Assembly: GCA_903834785.1 (NCBI GenBank)
Contig: CAILKP010000138.1
Coordinates: forward strand, 1-36,958
Origin: an uncultured bacterium
Lineage (GTDB): Bacteria; Planctomycetota; Phycisphaerae; Phycisphaerales; UBA1924
Direction: 5' to 3'
DNA length: 36,958 bases
Numbering within the stretch: position 1 is the stretch's first letter; every line of letters starts with the position of its first letter. Below are positions 17,291 through 25,503 of the stretch, piece after piece. The position numbers were made by a program, and so were the translations under genes. Under the pieces are notes generated by a model, which had not been told where the DNA came from, made no database searches, and saw only the letters and a list, made by a program, of their open reading frames with translations.

Positions 17291-17305
17291 CCGCCCCACG
17301 CTCAC

Positions 17306-19561
17306 TCACACCGCACCTCGGCCCCCGGCTGCAGTCAGCCGGGCGTATTTCGCCAGCGCCTTGAGCGGGAAGCTGTGACGGTACAGGTGATACCTCAGGT
17401 AGAACACCTTCGGGAACCCGGTCCCCGTGAACCAGTGCTCGTTCCACGAGCCGATCGTGGTGTCGTACCCACCTACCCGACGATCACCGATCGCACGCTG
17501 CAGTGGCGCCACGACATCATCCATCGTCACCCCCAGACGCCTGGCCCCGCACACCGCCGAGCCAGGCTCGGAGATGTGATCGAGCTGCTCCAGCGGCCCG
17601 TGCATCATCCGCACGCCCGTCGGCGTGTTCACCTCGTCACGCAAGTACGACGGCTTGCCCTCCATTAACTGATGATCCGTCAGCCACTGCGCCGCACGCC
17701 GGCACGCCTCGTGTCCCGCTCCAAACAGGTTCATCAGCGTCATCAGCGCCCAGCCGGTCTGGCTGGCAGTGCTCGGCCCGCGGCCCATCTGCGACCGGTC
17801 CAGATAGCTGTTGGCCGACTCACCAAACCCGCCGTCGGCGTTCTGAACGCTCAGCAGCCACTCGGCCGCACGCCGGCAGGCCGGCAGTTCCATCGAGTGA
17901 CCCGCCGCCGCCAGACCGTTGATGGCCTGCCACGTGCCGTAGATGTAGTTCACGCCCCAGCGGCCCCACCAGCATCCCTCGGGCTGCTGCGTCGCCAGCA
18001 GATAGCCCACCGCACTCCGCACCGCCGGATGGTCCGGCCTCGTCCCGCACGTGATGATGGACTCCAGCACGCGCCCGGTGATGTCCGAGCACGACGGATC
18101 CTGCATCGCGTTGTGGTCCGCAAACGGCACCGCCTCCATCCACGGCCGGTCGGTCGTGCGGTCAAACGCCGCCCACCCGCCATCGTCGTTCTGCATCGCC
18201 AGAATAAATCGGATCGCCCGCCGCGCCGCTTCCCGGTTGGCCGTCTCGCCGAGCCGATCGCCGCTGCGGTACAGCGCCTTGGCCACCATGCACGTGTCAT
18301 CCACATCCGGGTACCAGTCGTTGCGGTACTCAAACGCCCAGCACGCAAAGTCCTTGCCCGGCCGCAGCCCGCGATCCTCTTTCCGCAGATTCTCGATCCA
18401 GTCCCCGCTCCGCAGCACCTCACGTGCCCGCAGCCAGTCGCAGCTTGCCGCAACCCGCCCGTCGCCCGCCGCCGTGTACCCCGCCTCGGCCAGCGCATCG
18501 AGCGCAATGGCCGTATCCCACACCGGTGAGAAGCACGGCTGCAGCCGGATATGGTCCAGCAGCGGGTCCTCGCTTGGCGCATCGATCATGAACGCATCCA
18601 GATCCGTCTCCGCCTGCCGGATCACCGGATGACTCCGCGGATACCCCATCTTCTGCAGCGCAACCTGGATGTACACCATCGGCGGGAAGATCGCCCCCAG
18701 CCCTTCGGTCGTCGCCGGGTCCATCCGCTCCAGCAGCCACCGCTCGCTGGCCGCGATCGCCTCGTCCCGAAACGGTGTCCACCCCACCCGCCGGCACACC
18801 TTCAGCCCCCGGTCCACCGCCAGGAAGAAGTTATTCCACGTCAGCACCCGTTCCGACCACTTCTTGCTCAGCTTGTTCTTGTAGCTCAGGTCGCAGAACA
18901 ACTCATCAATGTCCACCCCGCCCGGCAGCGGACGCACCGGCTGCAACGCCGAGCACAACGCCAGCGGCAGGATCATTGTCCGTGTCCAGGCCGCCACCTT
19001 GCGAAGATGGAACGGGAACCACCCCGGAAGCAGCACCACCTGAGGCGGAATCGCTGGGCACGCCTCCCACGACACGATCCCCAGGCACGCCAGGTAGAAC
19101 GTCGTAAACGTGTTACACGCCTCAGCCCCGCCCAGAGCCCGGATGCGCTCCCGCGCCGCCACCATGTGGTGGGCATCCACGCTGTCGCCCATCAGCTTCA
19201 GGCACAGGTACGACTTCACGCAGCTCGAAACATCCGGCGGCGAGCCGGGATACTGCCCCCATGTGCCGTCGGCCCGCTGGCTCAGACGGATCTGGTTGAC
19301 GATCCGCCCCAAGACTGCATATTCCGATTTCCCATCCGGCCGCTCATCATGCTGCTGGCCCAGGATGAACTTCATCAGCGTGTACTCGCTGGAGAGGATC
19401 GAGTCCCCTTCCAGCTCCGCACACCAGTGCAGCCCGCCCCGATCATCGCGTTGCTTGGCAAACAACGCCTCGGCGGCCAGCAGCACCCGCGCCTGCAGCG
19501 AGTCGGAATCGGCATCAGCACGCGGGCCTTCGGTCATCACGGACGAGGAGGAGTGGGCCAT
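17306..19561 (-). CDS. shc: Squalene-hopene cyclase family protein
   Basis: The family cyclises squalene to hopene at the inner membrane, the key step of hopanoid synthesis. The protein has 751 residues. The catalytic acid motif is present as D419-V-D-D422 followed by TC; most relatives have TA. QW-type repeats recur (QRADGTWGQYPG, QNDDGGWAAF, QPEGCWWGRWGVNYIYGTW, QNADGGFGESANSY), and the C-terminus carries FTGTGFPKVFYLRYHLYRH. Between a QW-like segment ending near residue 631 and the GSW at 704-706 lie about 70 extra residues that I do not recognise from this family. No other hopanoid genes (hpn) are in the window. The ATG at 19561 has no ribosome site, but a TATGAT box ends 8 bases before it. 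Membership in the family is clear; exact product (hopene or another triterpene) is inferred. Confidence 0.9.
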   Translation of the reverse strand: MAHSSSSVMTEGPRADADSDSLQARVLLAAEALFAKQRDDRGGLHWCAELEGDSILSSEYTLMKFILGQQHDERPDGKSEYAVLGRIVNQIRLSQRADGTWGQYPGSPPDVSSCVKSYLCLKLMGDSVDAHHMVAARERIRALGGAEACNTFTTFYLACLGIVSWEACPAIPPQVVLLPGWFPFHLRKVAAWTRTMILPLALCSALQPVRPLPGGVDIDELFCDLSYKNKLSKKWSERVLTWNNFFLAVDRGLKVCRRVGWTPFRDEAIAASERWLLERMDPATTEGLGAIFPPMVYIQVALQKMGYPRSHPVIRQAETDLDAFMIDAPSEDPLLDHIRLQPCFSPVWDTAIALDALAEAGYTAAGDGRVAASCDWLRAREVLRSGDWIENLRKEDRGLRPGKDFACWAFEYRNDWYPDVDDTCMVAKALYRSGDRLGETANREAARRAIRFILAMQNDDGGWAAFDRTTDRPWMEAVPFADHNAMQDPSCSDITGRVLESIITCGTRPDHPAVRSAVGYLLATQQPEGCWWGRWGVNYIYGTWQAINGLAAAGHSMELPACRRAAEWLLSVQNADGGFGESANSYLDRSQMGRGPSTASQTGWALMTLMNLFGAGHEACRRAAQWLTDHQLMEGKPSYLRDEVNTPTGVRMMHGPLEQLDHISEPGSAVCGARRLGVTMDDVVAPLQRAIGDRRVGGYDTTIGSWNEHWFTGTGFPKVFYLRYHLYRHSFPLKALAKYARLTAAGGRGAV

Positions 19562-19569
19562 GGGCGGGG

Positions 19570-19575
19570 ATCATA
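19570..19575 (-). promoter_or_regulatory. -10 element of a possible leaderless shc promoter
   Basis: The minus strand reads TATGAT exactly 8 bases before the shc ATG, with TGGGCC 17 bases upstream as a weak -35. Transcription would begin at or next to the start codon, which fits the absence of a Shine-Dalgarno sequence. Confidence 0.4.
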
Positions 19576-19734
19576 CAGGAGCAGCGACGCAAGGCCCAGA
19601 TCCCCCAAACCTCCACGCGTTATGGGACGGCCACACATCGCTCTCACAATAATTTTGCAGTTTTTGAATCACTTGGCGAATCCTGTGGTAAGTTGTAGGG
19701 CCTGCGCGTGCGATCGGCGATCTGCCGTCCTGCT

Positions 19735-19760
19735 GGAGTGTGGAGTTCTTCCACACCTCC
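19735..19760 (+). promoter_or_regulatory. Leader hairpin upstream of the ELWxxDGT gene
   Basis: GGAG-TGTGGA pairs with TCCACA-CTCC, with a single bulged C and a 5-nt loop, giving 10 base pairs in the presumed 5' untranslated region about 80 bases before the start codon. Confidence 0.4.
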
Positions 19761-19776
19761 GGCGTAGCGGAAAGTC

Positions 19777-19793
19777 GGGCTCGGAACCCCGGC
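19777..19793 (+). repeat. 17-base leader motif, copy 1
   Basis: The motif GGGCTCGGAACCCCGGC matches 27688-27704 at 15 of 17 bases. Both copies can form a short CGGG/CCCG stem and both lie in the leader of a plus-strand surface-protein gene. Confidence 0.4.
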
Positions 19794-19836
19794 TTGCGAA
19801 CGATGCAGGCAAAAACTCATTGAAGGGAGTTTGCAG

Positions 19837-22800
19837 ATGTCTCAGTCCCACGTTCGTTCGATGATGCTGGCCGCCGGTCTGGCGGTCACGTTCGCTGCCG
19901 CCGCTTCGGCAGTGCCCCCCGTTCAGCTGGCCGACATCAACCCGACGGCGCCAAATGCCGCAGGTTCGTCGCACCCGGTGAACATCAAGCCCACCGCCGG
20001 TGGCCGCGCGATCTTCTTCGCCGCCTCGGGCCCCACGGGCTATGAGCCCTTCACCACCAACGGTACCGAGCCCGGCACCACCCTGCTCAAGGACATCACC
20101 AGCGGCGGCGGTTCTTCGGTCCCGGTCTTCGGCGGCGGCGAGCCCGGCGCGAACATCCCGATGACCAACATCGAGACGACCACCACCGGCATCAGCTTCT
20201 TCTTCGCCAACGACGGCTCCACCGGCTACGAGCTCTGGAAGACCGACGGCACCGTCAACGGGACCGTTCGCGTCAGCGACATCAACCCCGGCTCGTTCGG
20301 CTGCCTCTCGACGGTCGCCAACCCCAACACCATCTTCGTTGACAGCGAGGCCACGAACTTCAACTACCGCGCGTACTTCAAGGCCGCCGGTCCCAACCTG
20401 TACTTCAGCGCTCTCAACGCCACCGACACGGTGCCCCAGCTGCACGTGACCAACGGCACCACGATCACCCGCATCGCCGGCTTCCCCTACTCGCGCGGCT
20501 TCACCGAACTGCCCTTCGCCGGCAACAAGGTGCTCTTCTGCTCCGGCGTCGGCGCAGTCTCCGCCTGGTACCTCTTCGATCCCAGCGACAACTCCGTGGT
20601 CCCCATGAGCCTGCCCTCGGCCACCACCACGGCCACCTCCATCGCCCCGCCGCTGGTCCACAACAACAAGGTCTACTTCATGACCTTGAACGGCACCGTC
20701 GGTGAGATCTTCAGCTTCGACGGCACCAACACCGTGCAGGTCTCCAACATGGGCGGCCTCGCCGCCGGCGGCGGCCCCCGCGTCCAGATGCCCCTGACGA
20801 TCATGGGCACCAAGCTGTTCTACATCGCCTCCATCCCCGGCATCACCGGCACCGACCTCTGCTTCACCGACCTGAGCAACCCCGCCGCCAACTCCACCGT
20901 CATCCAGGTCGAGCCCGGCCTTGGCGCTTCGTTCCCCCGCTGGCCCGTCGTCGTCGGCAGCAGCATGTACTTCGCCGCCCAGTCCACCGCTGGCGGCCTT
21001 GAGATCTGGAAGACCGACGGCACCCAGGCCGGCACCACCCAGGTGACCAACCTCGGCGCCGGCGCGGCCCCCTCGCTGCCCACCTTCGTCTCCCAGGGCT
21101 TCGGCACCCAGCCGACCCCGCTGCTGGCCATCGGCACCAAGATCATCTTCGCCGGCGGCAGCGCTCTGGTCCAGGCCCCCGTCGGCCTGCAGGGCAACCC
21201 CGTCGTCACCGGCACCGGCACCCTCAAGGTCATTGACACCGCCGCAGGCGATGCCATCAGCGACCTGAACACCGACGCCGTCAAGCCCTACTACATGACC
21301 TCCATGGGCTCCTACGCCCTGCTCTCGGCCACCTCCACGGCCAACGGCCGCGAACTCTGGCGCACCGACGGCACCGCCGCCGGCACCTCGCTGGTCCGTG
21401 ACCTCAACACCATCCTGTCCGACTCGGCCGCCAGCCGCTTCACCAAGCTCGACGACAACACCACCATCTTCGTCGCCAACAACGGCACCGGCGAAACCTT
21501 CTGGAAGACCGGCGGCAGCGGCGGTACCACCAACCAGCTCGGTGTCAACGGCAACACTTTCCCGCGTAACCTGACCAGCGTGCCCAACGGCGCCGGCAAC
21601 CGCGTCTATGCCAGCATCAACACCGCCAACGGCTACGAGCTCGGATTCACCGACGGTACGGGCGTCTTCGCCTTCAACCTCGACAACCGCACCCCGGCCA
21701 CCGGTCAGGACGGCATGGGCTTCCCCTCCGCCTTCCTGGACACCGCAGCCAACACCATCGCTCTGTTCGAGGATACCCGCATCGGCTTCTCCGCCGACCG
21801 CCGCTACACGCCCTCGGGCTACGCCTCCATCGGTGGCAACCTGCTGTTCATGGGCCAGAACGGCGGTGACCCCGCCAACAACATCGAGCCCAGCGGCCGC
21901 GAACTCTTCATCGCCGGTCCCGCCGGCGCCGCCATCGTCAAGGACATCTTCCCCGGCAACGACGGCAACAACCCGGCTACTTCCAACAGCTCCCTGGGCT
22001 GGCTCAACGCAGCAGCCGTCGCCGGGCAGGCCCGCTTCATGCCGCCCAACGCGTTCTTTGACTTCAACGGCAAGGTCTACTTCGCCGCCTGCGATGGCGG
22101 CACCGCCCTCGCCGGCAGCCCCTTCACCAGCGGCAACAGCGAGCTCTACGTCACCGACGGCACCGAGCTCGGCACCGTGCTCGCCGCCGACATCAACTTC
22201 GGCGTCGGCGGCTCCGACCCGCACGACTTCATCCGCCTCAATGCCGACAGCTTCCTGTTCTACGCCCGCGGCGATGGCTCCGATGACGAGCTGTGGCGCG
22301 CCGATGTCGACCCCACCACCGGTGCCGTGACCGCCCTGCAGGTCACCGACATCAACCCCGCGGGCTCGTCCTGGGGCTTCTGGCCGCTCTTTAAGATGGG
22401 CACCAACGTTTTCTTCGCCGCCGATGACGGCGTCAACGGCCGCGAACTGTGGAAGACCGACGGCACCGCCGGCGGCACCTCCATGGTCATCGACCTCTTC
22501 CCCGGTGCTACCAGCTCCACCCCCGGCCCCTTCCTGGTCGTCCCGACCCCCGCCGGCGAGCGCATCTTCTTCTACGCCAACGACGGCACCGGCGGCTTCC
22601 ACTACTTCCTGTCCGACGGCACCGCCGCCGGCACCGTCGCCCTGCCCGAGCTGAACCCCGGAGCCAACAACGACGGTTCCACCACCGGCGCTCTGGCCGA
22701 TGGCAACGACTACGGCACCGGCGCCTCGGCCGACATGGTCTTCTTCGACGGCAAGGTCTACTTCCCCGGCGACAACGGCTCGACCGGCCTCGAGCTCTTC

Positions 22801-23190
22801 TCCTACGACCCCGCCACCGGCACCTTCGCCCTCGAGGCCGACATCAACGTCGGTCTCACCGGCTCCGAGCCCCAGAACTTCTTCGTCAACGGCTCGGCCC
22901 TCTACTTCACCGCCAACAACGGCATCAACGGCCGTGAGCCCTACGTCATCAACCTCAACCCGCCCGCTTCGGCCTGTCTGGCCGACGTCGTCGACGCCGG
23001 CGGCGTGGCCCCGGGTGACGGCAACGTTGACGGAAGCGACTTCATCGCCTTCATCAACTCCTTCAGTATCGGTGACGCCGCGGTCGATCCGGTCGCCGAC
23101 GTCGCCGGCGGTCTGCCCAGCGGTGGTGACGGCACCATCGACGGCACCGACTTCATCGAGTTCATCAACGCCTTCTCGGCTGGTTGCTGA
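19837..23190 (+). CDS. ELWxxDGT-repeat surface protein with Gly-Cys-terminal dockerin-like module
   Basis: The protein has 1117 residues from the ATG at 19837 (GAAGGGAG 7 nt upstream). Residues 1-25 form a signal peptide (ASA|VPP). About ten repeats of the ELWxxDGTxxGT kind run along the protein, for example GYELWKTDGTVNGT, GLEIWKTDGTQAGT, GRELWRTDGTAAGT, NSELYVTDGTELGT and GRELWKTDGTAGGT, separated by beta-rich segments such as KVYFAACDGG; this suggests a beta-propeller-like fold. Some copies are decayed (GYELGFTDGT, GRELFIAGPAG). The last about 70 residues are the double Asp/Gly repeat (VDGSDFIAFINSF, IDGTDFIEFINAF) ending in SAGC, the same module as in the gene at 1913-3799. I infer an exported, surface-anchored protein; its ligand is unknown. 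A strong terminator follows. Confidence 0.9.
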   Translation: MSQSHVRSMMLAAGLAVTFAAAASAVPPVQLADINPTAPNAAGSSHPVNIKPTAGGRAIFFAASGPTGYEPFTTNGTEPGTTLLKDITSGGGSSVPVFGGGEPGANIPMTNIETTTTGISFFFANDGSTGYELWKTDGTVNGTVRVSDINPGSFGCLSTVANPNTIFVDSEATNFNYRAYFKAAGPNLYFSALNATDTVPQLHVTNGTTITRIAGFPYSRGFTELPFAGNKVLFCSGVGAVSAWYLFDPSDNSVVPMSLPSATTTATSIAPPLVHNNKVYFMTLNGTVGEIFSFDGTNTVQVSNMGGLAAGGGPRVQMPLTIMGTKLFYIASIPGITGTDLCFTDLSNPAANSTVIQVEPGLGASFPRWPVVVGSSMYFAAQSTAGGLEIWKTDGTQAGTTQVTNLGAGAAPSLPTFVSQGFGTQPTPLLAIGTKIIFAGGSALVQAPVGLQGNPVVTGTGTLKVIDTAAGDAISDLNTDAVKPYYMTSMGSYALLSATSTANGRELWRTDGTAAGTSLVRDLNTILSDSAASRFTKLDDNTTIFVANNGTGETFWKTGGSGGTTNQLGVNGNTFPRNLTSVPNGAGNRVYASINTANGYELGFTDGTGVFAFNLDNRTPATGQDGMGFPSAFLDTAANTIALFEDTRIGFSADRRYTPSGYASIGGNLLFMGQNGGDPANNIEPSGRELFIAGPAGAAIVKDIFPGNDGNNPATSNSSLGWLNAAAVAGQARFMPPNAFFDFNGKVYFAACDGGTALAGSPFTSGNSELYVTDGTELGTVLAADINFGVGGSDPHDFIRLNADSFLFYARGDGSDDELWRADVDPTTGAVTALQVTDINPAGSSWGFWPLFKMGTNVFFAADDGVNGRELWKTDGTAGGTSMVIDLFPGATSSTPGPFLVVPTPAGERIFFYANDGTGGFHYFLSDGTAAGTVALPELNPGANNDGSTTGALADGNDYGTGASADMVFFDGKVYFPGDNGSTGLELFSYDPATGTFALEADINVGLTGSEPQNFFVNGSALYFTANNGINGREPYVINLNPPASACLADVVDAGGVAPGDGNVDGSDFIAFINSFSIGDAAVDPVADVAGGLPSGGDGTIDGTDFIEFINAFSAGC

Positions 23191-23252
23191 TCCGATCCGA
23201 TCCGATCCTGACGGTTGACCTCACGGTCCGCCGCCTCGATACACACCTTCAG

Positions 23253-23288
23253 ACGCCCCGGACGATCACTCGTCCGGGGCGTTTTTTA
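23253..23288 (+). terminator. Strong intrinsic terminator of the ELWxxDGT gene
   Basis: A perfect 13-bp stem with a 4-nt loop (23253-23265 with 23270-23282) is followed by a run of six T residues. It lies 62 bases after the stop codon. Confidence 0.9.
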
Positions 23289-23482
23289 TTGCGATCATCC
23301 ACCCCCGCCACCGGAATCTGGGCAATTCCTTCCCGCACGGTGGTCCGTATATCTCCAGCACAGGTCTGCTCCCGCCACGTCAACTGGACGCACACACCTC
23401 CACGTGGTAGCTTGCCCAGCGACCCTGCCCCGCGCACCGTCCATGCGGCCGGTCCTCGTCAACTGCTTCCAGGATGCCGACC

Positions 23483-24172
23483 ATGCTCAGCACCGCTCGC
23501 CCGCTCGCACTGCTGTCCCTCCTCCTCGTCGCCGGCATTGCTTCTCCCGCACTTGCCCAGGTCTTCACCGAGTCCACCGATGCCGGCACGCTCCCCGGCG
23601 CGGCCCTGCCCATCACTGGCTCCGGTCCGCTCACCCGCATCAACGGCGCACTGAGCGCCACCGCCGGCGATCAGATCGACCTGTTCATCATCAACATCGT
23701 CAGCCCCTCGATCTTCTCCGCCGCCACGCGGAACCTCGGCGAGTCGTTCATGAGCGACACCCAACTGTTCCTGTTCTCCCTCGACGGCGTCGGCATCGCC
23801 AAGAACGACGACATCGACGAGATCAACTACCTCTCACACCTGCCCGCAGGAGACTCGGCGTACGCCTCCCTCACCCCCGGCCTGTACATCCTGGGCATCG
23901 CCCCCTACGGCGTCCTGCCCACCATCGTCACCAACCCCACCACGACAAACCAGTCCGTCTTCCCGTTCCAGCCCTTCACCGGCGTCACCGGTCCGCTCAA
24001 CGGCAACGCCCCCATGATCGGCTTCGGCACCATCAGCGGCTTCGCCTCCACCGGCGACTACGCCATCGACCTGACCGGCGCATCAATGGTCGTCATCCCC
24101 ACGCCAGCGGCCGCCTCCGTGCTGGCTCTCGGCGCCGCCGCCGGTCTCACACGCCGCCGCCGCCCGCTCTGA
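23483..24172 (+). CDS. Secreted protein with PEP-CTERM-like C-terminal sorting signal
   Basis: The ATG at 23483 is preceded by AGGA with 8-nt spacing and gives 229 residues; an in-frame ATG at 23474 would add three. A signal peptide ends near ALA|Q (residue about 26). The middle (DQIDLFIINIVSP, TQLFLFSLDGVGIAKNDD, GLYILGIAPYG) resembles a small PPC-type or jelly-roll beta domain. The C-terminus has the three-part sorting pattern: IPTPAAASVLAL, a hydrophobic helix, then RRRR. In such systems an exosortase-type enzyme processes the tail and the protein stays on the surface or joins extracellular polymer; no exosortase gene is in this window. A hairpin follows 39 bases downstream. Confidence 0.85.
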   Translation: MLSTARPLALLSLLLVAGIASPALAQVFTESTDAGTLPGAALPITGSGPLTRINGALSATAGDQIDLFIINIVSPSIFSAATRNLGESFMSDTQLFLFSLDGVGIAKNDDIDEINYLSHLPAGDSAYASLTPGLYILGIAPYGVLPTIVTNPTTTNQSVFPFQPFTGVTGPLNGNAPMIGFGTISGFASTGDYAIDLTGASMVVIPTPAAASVLALGAAAGLTRRRRPL

Positions 24173-24211
24173 TCTCCCTCCTCGCGCCCAATACCCGACA
24201 GAGCCCACACC

Positions 24212-24244
24212 AGAGGCCCGCCGCGATCTCCGCGGCGGGCCTCT
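24212..24244 (+). terminator. Terminator-like hairpin before the EEP gene
   Basis: A perfect 14-bp GC-rich stem with a 5-nt loop follows the PEP-CTERM-like gene. The tail (CTCTATCGTT) is not a full T-tract. It ends only 14 bases before the next start codon, so it may also restrict read-through into the EEP gene. Confidence 0.6.
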
Positions 24245-24258
24245 ATCGTTCCGGCTTC

Positions 24259-25470
24259 ATGCACGACGACCCGTACAACCTGCGGCCCACATCCATCAAC
24301 CGCCTCCGCGCCGTGCTCATCTGGATCCTGCTGGCCGTCTCGGCCATGCCCATGGGCGGCTGGCTCTGCAGCCTGGTGCTCTCCGATGCCACCATGCTGC
24401 TCCAGTTTGTCGCATTCGTGCCCCGCTGGATCTGGGCCCTGCTGGCCGCAATCCCGCTCGTGCCGGTCATCATCCTCGTCGGTCCGCGGCTGCGGTTCCG
24501 CCCCGCCGCCGCGGCGGGCTCCACCGCCCGCCCCTCGGCCATCCCAGTCCGCACCGCACGCGTGTTCGTCGCGGCCATGTGCCTGATCACCCTGCACGTC
24601 CTGCTCGTTGACCTCCGGCTGACCAACATGTTCCGGTCCCAGCCCGCCGGCCCCTCACTGGCCATCGGCCAATGGAACCTGTCCATGGGCGATACCGAGC
24701 CGTGGACCGGCTCGCTGCCCAAGACCCTGGGTCCCGCCGGCTCCGGCACGCTGCCGCAGGTGTATTTGCTGACAACCAACCAGCGCATCACCCCCTTCAA
24801 TCAGATGGTCGCCACGCTCCAGGAAGACGGCAAGCCGTGGAAGGCCCACCGCAAGAAAATCTTCACCATCATCACCCATCTGCCCGTCAAGTCCACCCGC
24901 GAGCTTGCTCTGCCTCGAGCCGCGCCACTCCCCGGCACGGTTTCCAAGCGCCAGCGTTGGGAGGATCTCTACAACAGCATGGCCGACAAGGTCGGCATCA
25001 ACCGCCGCGTCTTCACCGGCGTCACCGAAGCCGACATGATGGAGATCGTCCTTGACGCCACCAGCATCATCGGCCGCGAAGTCGTCATCTGGTTCATCGA
25101 CCTGCCCAGCGACCCGTTCCTCAGCCGCGATGAAGTCGCCGAGAGCATCCGCACCTGGCTTATCGCCGAGCAGGCCAAACCCAATGGCCTCCGCCAGCCC
25201 GACCTGGTCGTCGGCGACTGCAACATCCCCCGCAACTGCCGCTCGCTTGACACCATGCTCAAGGCCGCCGGCCGCCCCATGACCCACGGCTTTGACCAGG
25301 CCGGCTGGGGCATCGCCGCAACCTGGCCGCTCGGCCACCCCATCCTGCACATCGACCACGCCTTTACCGCACCGACACTGGAAGTCACCAGCTACAACCT
25401 CCGCCGCACACCTGTCAGCGACCACTACGCGCAGGTCTTCGAGCTCGTCGCCACCGACAAGGGCAAGTGA
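24259..25470 (+). CDS. Membrane-anchored endonuclease/exonuclease/phosphatase-family protein
   Basis: The protein has 403 residues. Three hydrophobic helices (about 17-36, 52-75 and 100-118) precede a domain of the DNase I-like EEP superfamily (about 133-400). Visible motifs are W139-N140 at the first strand, GDCN with Asp320 and Asn322, IDHAF with Asp366, and SDHY with Asp388-His389, all at the expected order and spacing. The catalytic metal-binding Glu normally found 30-40 residues after the first Asn is not seen; the expected strand reads VYLLTTNQ. It may therefore use another residue or be catalytically altered. The ATG at 24259 has no ribosome site and is 14 bases after a hairpin. Substrate cannot be predicted; relatives act on nucleic acids, phosphoinositides or other phosphodiesters. 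Confidence 0.8.
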   Translation: MHDDPYNLRPTSINRLRAVLIWILLAVSAMPMGGWLCSLVLSDATMLLQFVAFVPRWIWALLAAIPLVPVIILVGPRLRFRPAAAAGSTARPSAIPVRTARVFVAAMCLITLHVLLVDLRLTNMFRSQPAGPSLAIGQWNLSMGDTEPWTGSLPKTLGPAGSGTLPQVYLLTTNQRITPFNQMVATLQEDGKPWKAHRKKIFTIITHLPVKSTRELALPRAAPLPGTVSKRQRWEDLYNSMADKVGINRRVFTGVTEADMMEIVLDATSIIGREVVIWFIDLPSDPFLSRDEVAESIRTWLIAEQAKPNGLRQPDLVVGDCNIPRNCRSLDTMLKAAGRPMTHGFDQAGWGIAATWPLGHPILHIDHAFTAPTLEVTSYNLRRTPVSDHYAQVFELVATDKGK

Positions 25471-25503
25471 GCCGCTCTCACAGCCACCGCGGCAACTGTT
25501 GGC

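Larger units (their letters stand above)
19562..19836. other. Divergent promoter region between shc and the ELWxxDGT gene
   Basis: The 275 bases feed both divergent genes. Towards shc there is a TATGAT box (listed separately). The stretch 19645-19700 is AT-rich for this genome and probably holds the rightward promoter; TTGAAT and TAAGTT occur there, but with a 19-base spacer. The transcribed leader then holds a 10-bp hairpin (19735-19760) and a motif shared with another surface-protein leader (19777-19793). Confidence 0.45.

Noticed and set aside
18551..19864. 437-residue plus-strand open frame opposite the cyclase gene
   Set aside because: The cyclase reading has DVDD and QW motifs; the antisense reading is Arg/His/Pro-rich and runs through the divergent promoter region.
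19669..22602. 977-residue open frame on the minus strand
   Set aside because: It lies antisense to the ELWxxDGT gene, is Gly/Ala/Val/Asp-rich without domains, and arises from the strong C-ending codon bias on the other strand. The plus-strand gene has a signal peptide, repeats, a ribosome site and a terminator.
23215..24258. Long upstream extension of the EEP protein frame
   Set aside because: It would overlap the whole PEP-CTERM-like gene in another frame and run through two hairpins; the three membrane helices after 24259 mark the real N-terminus.
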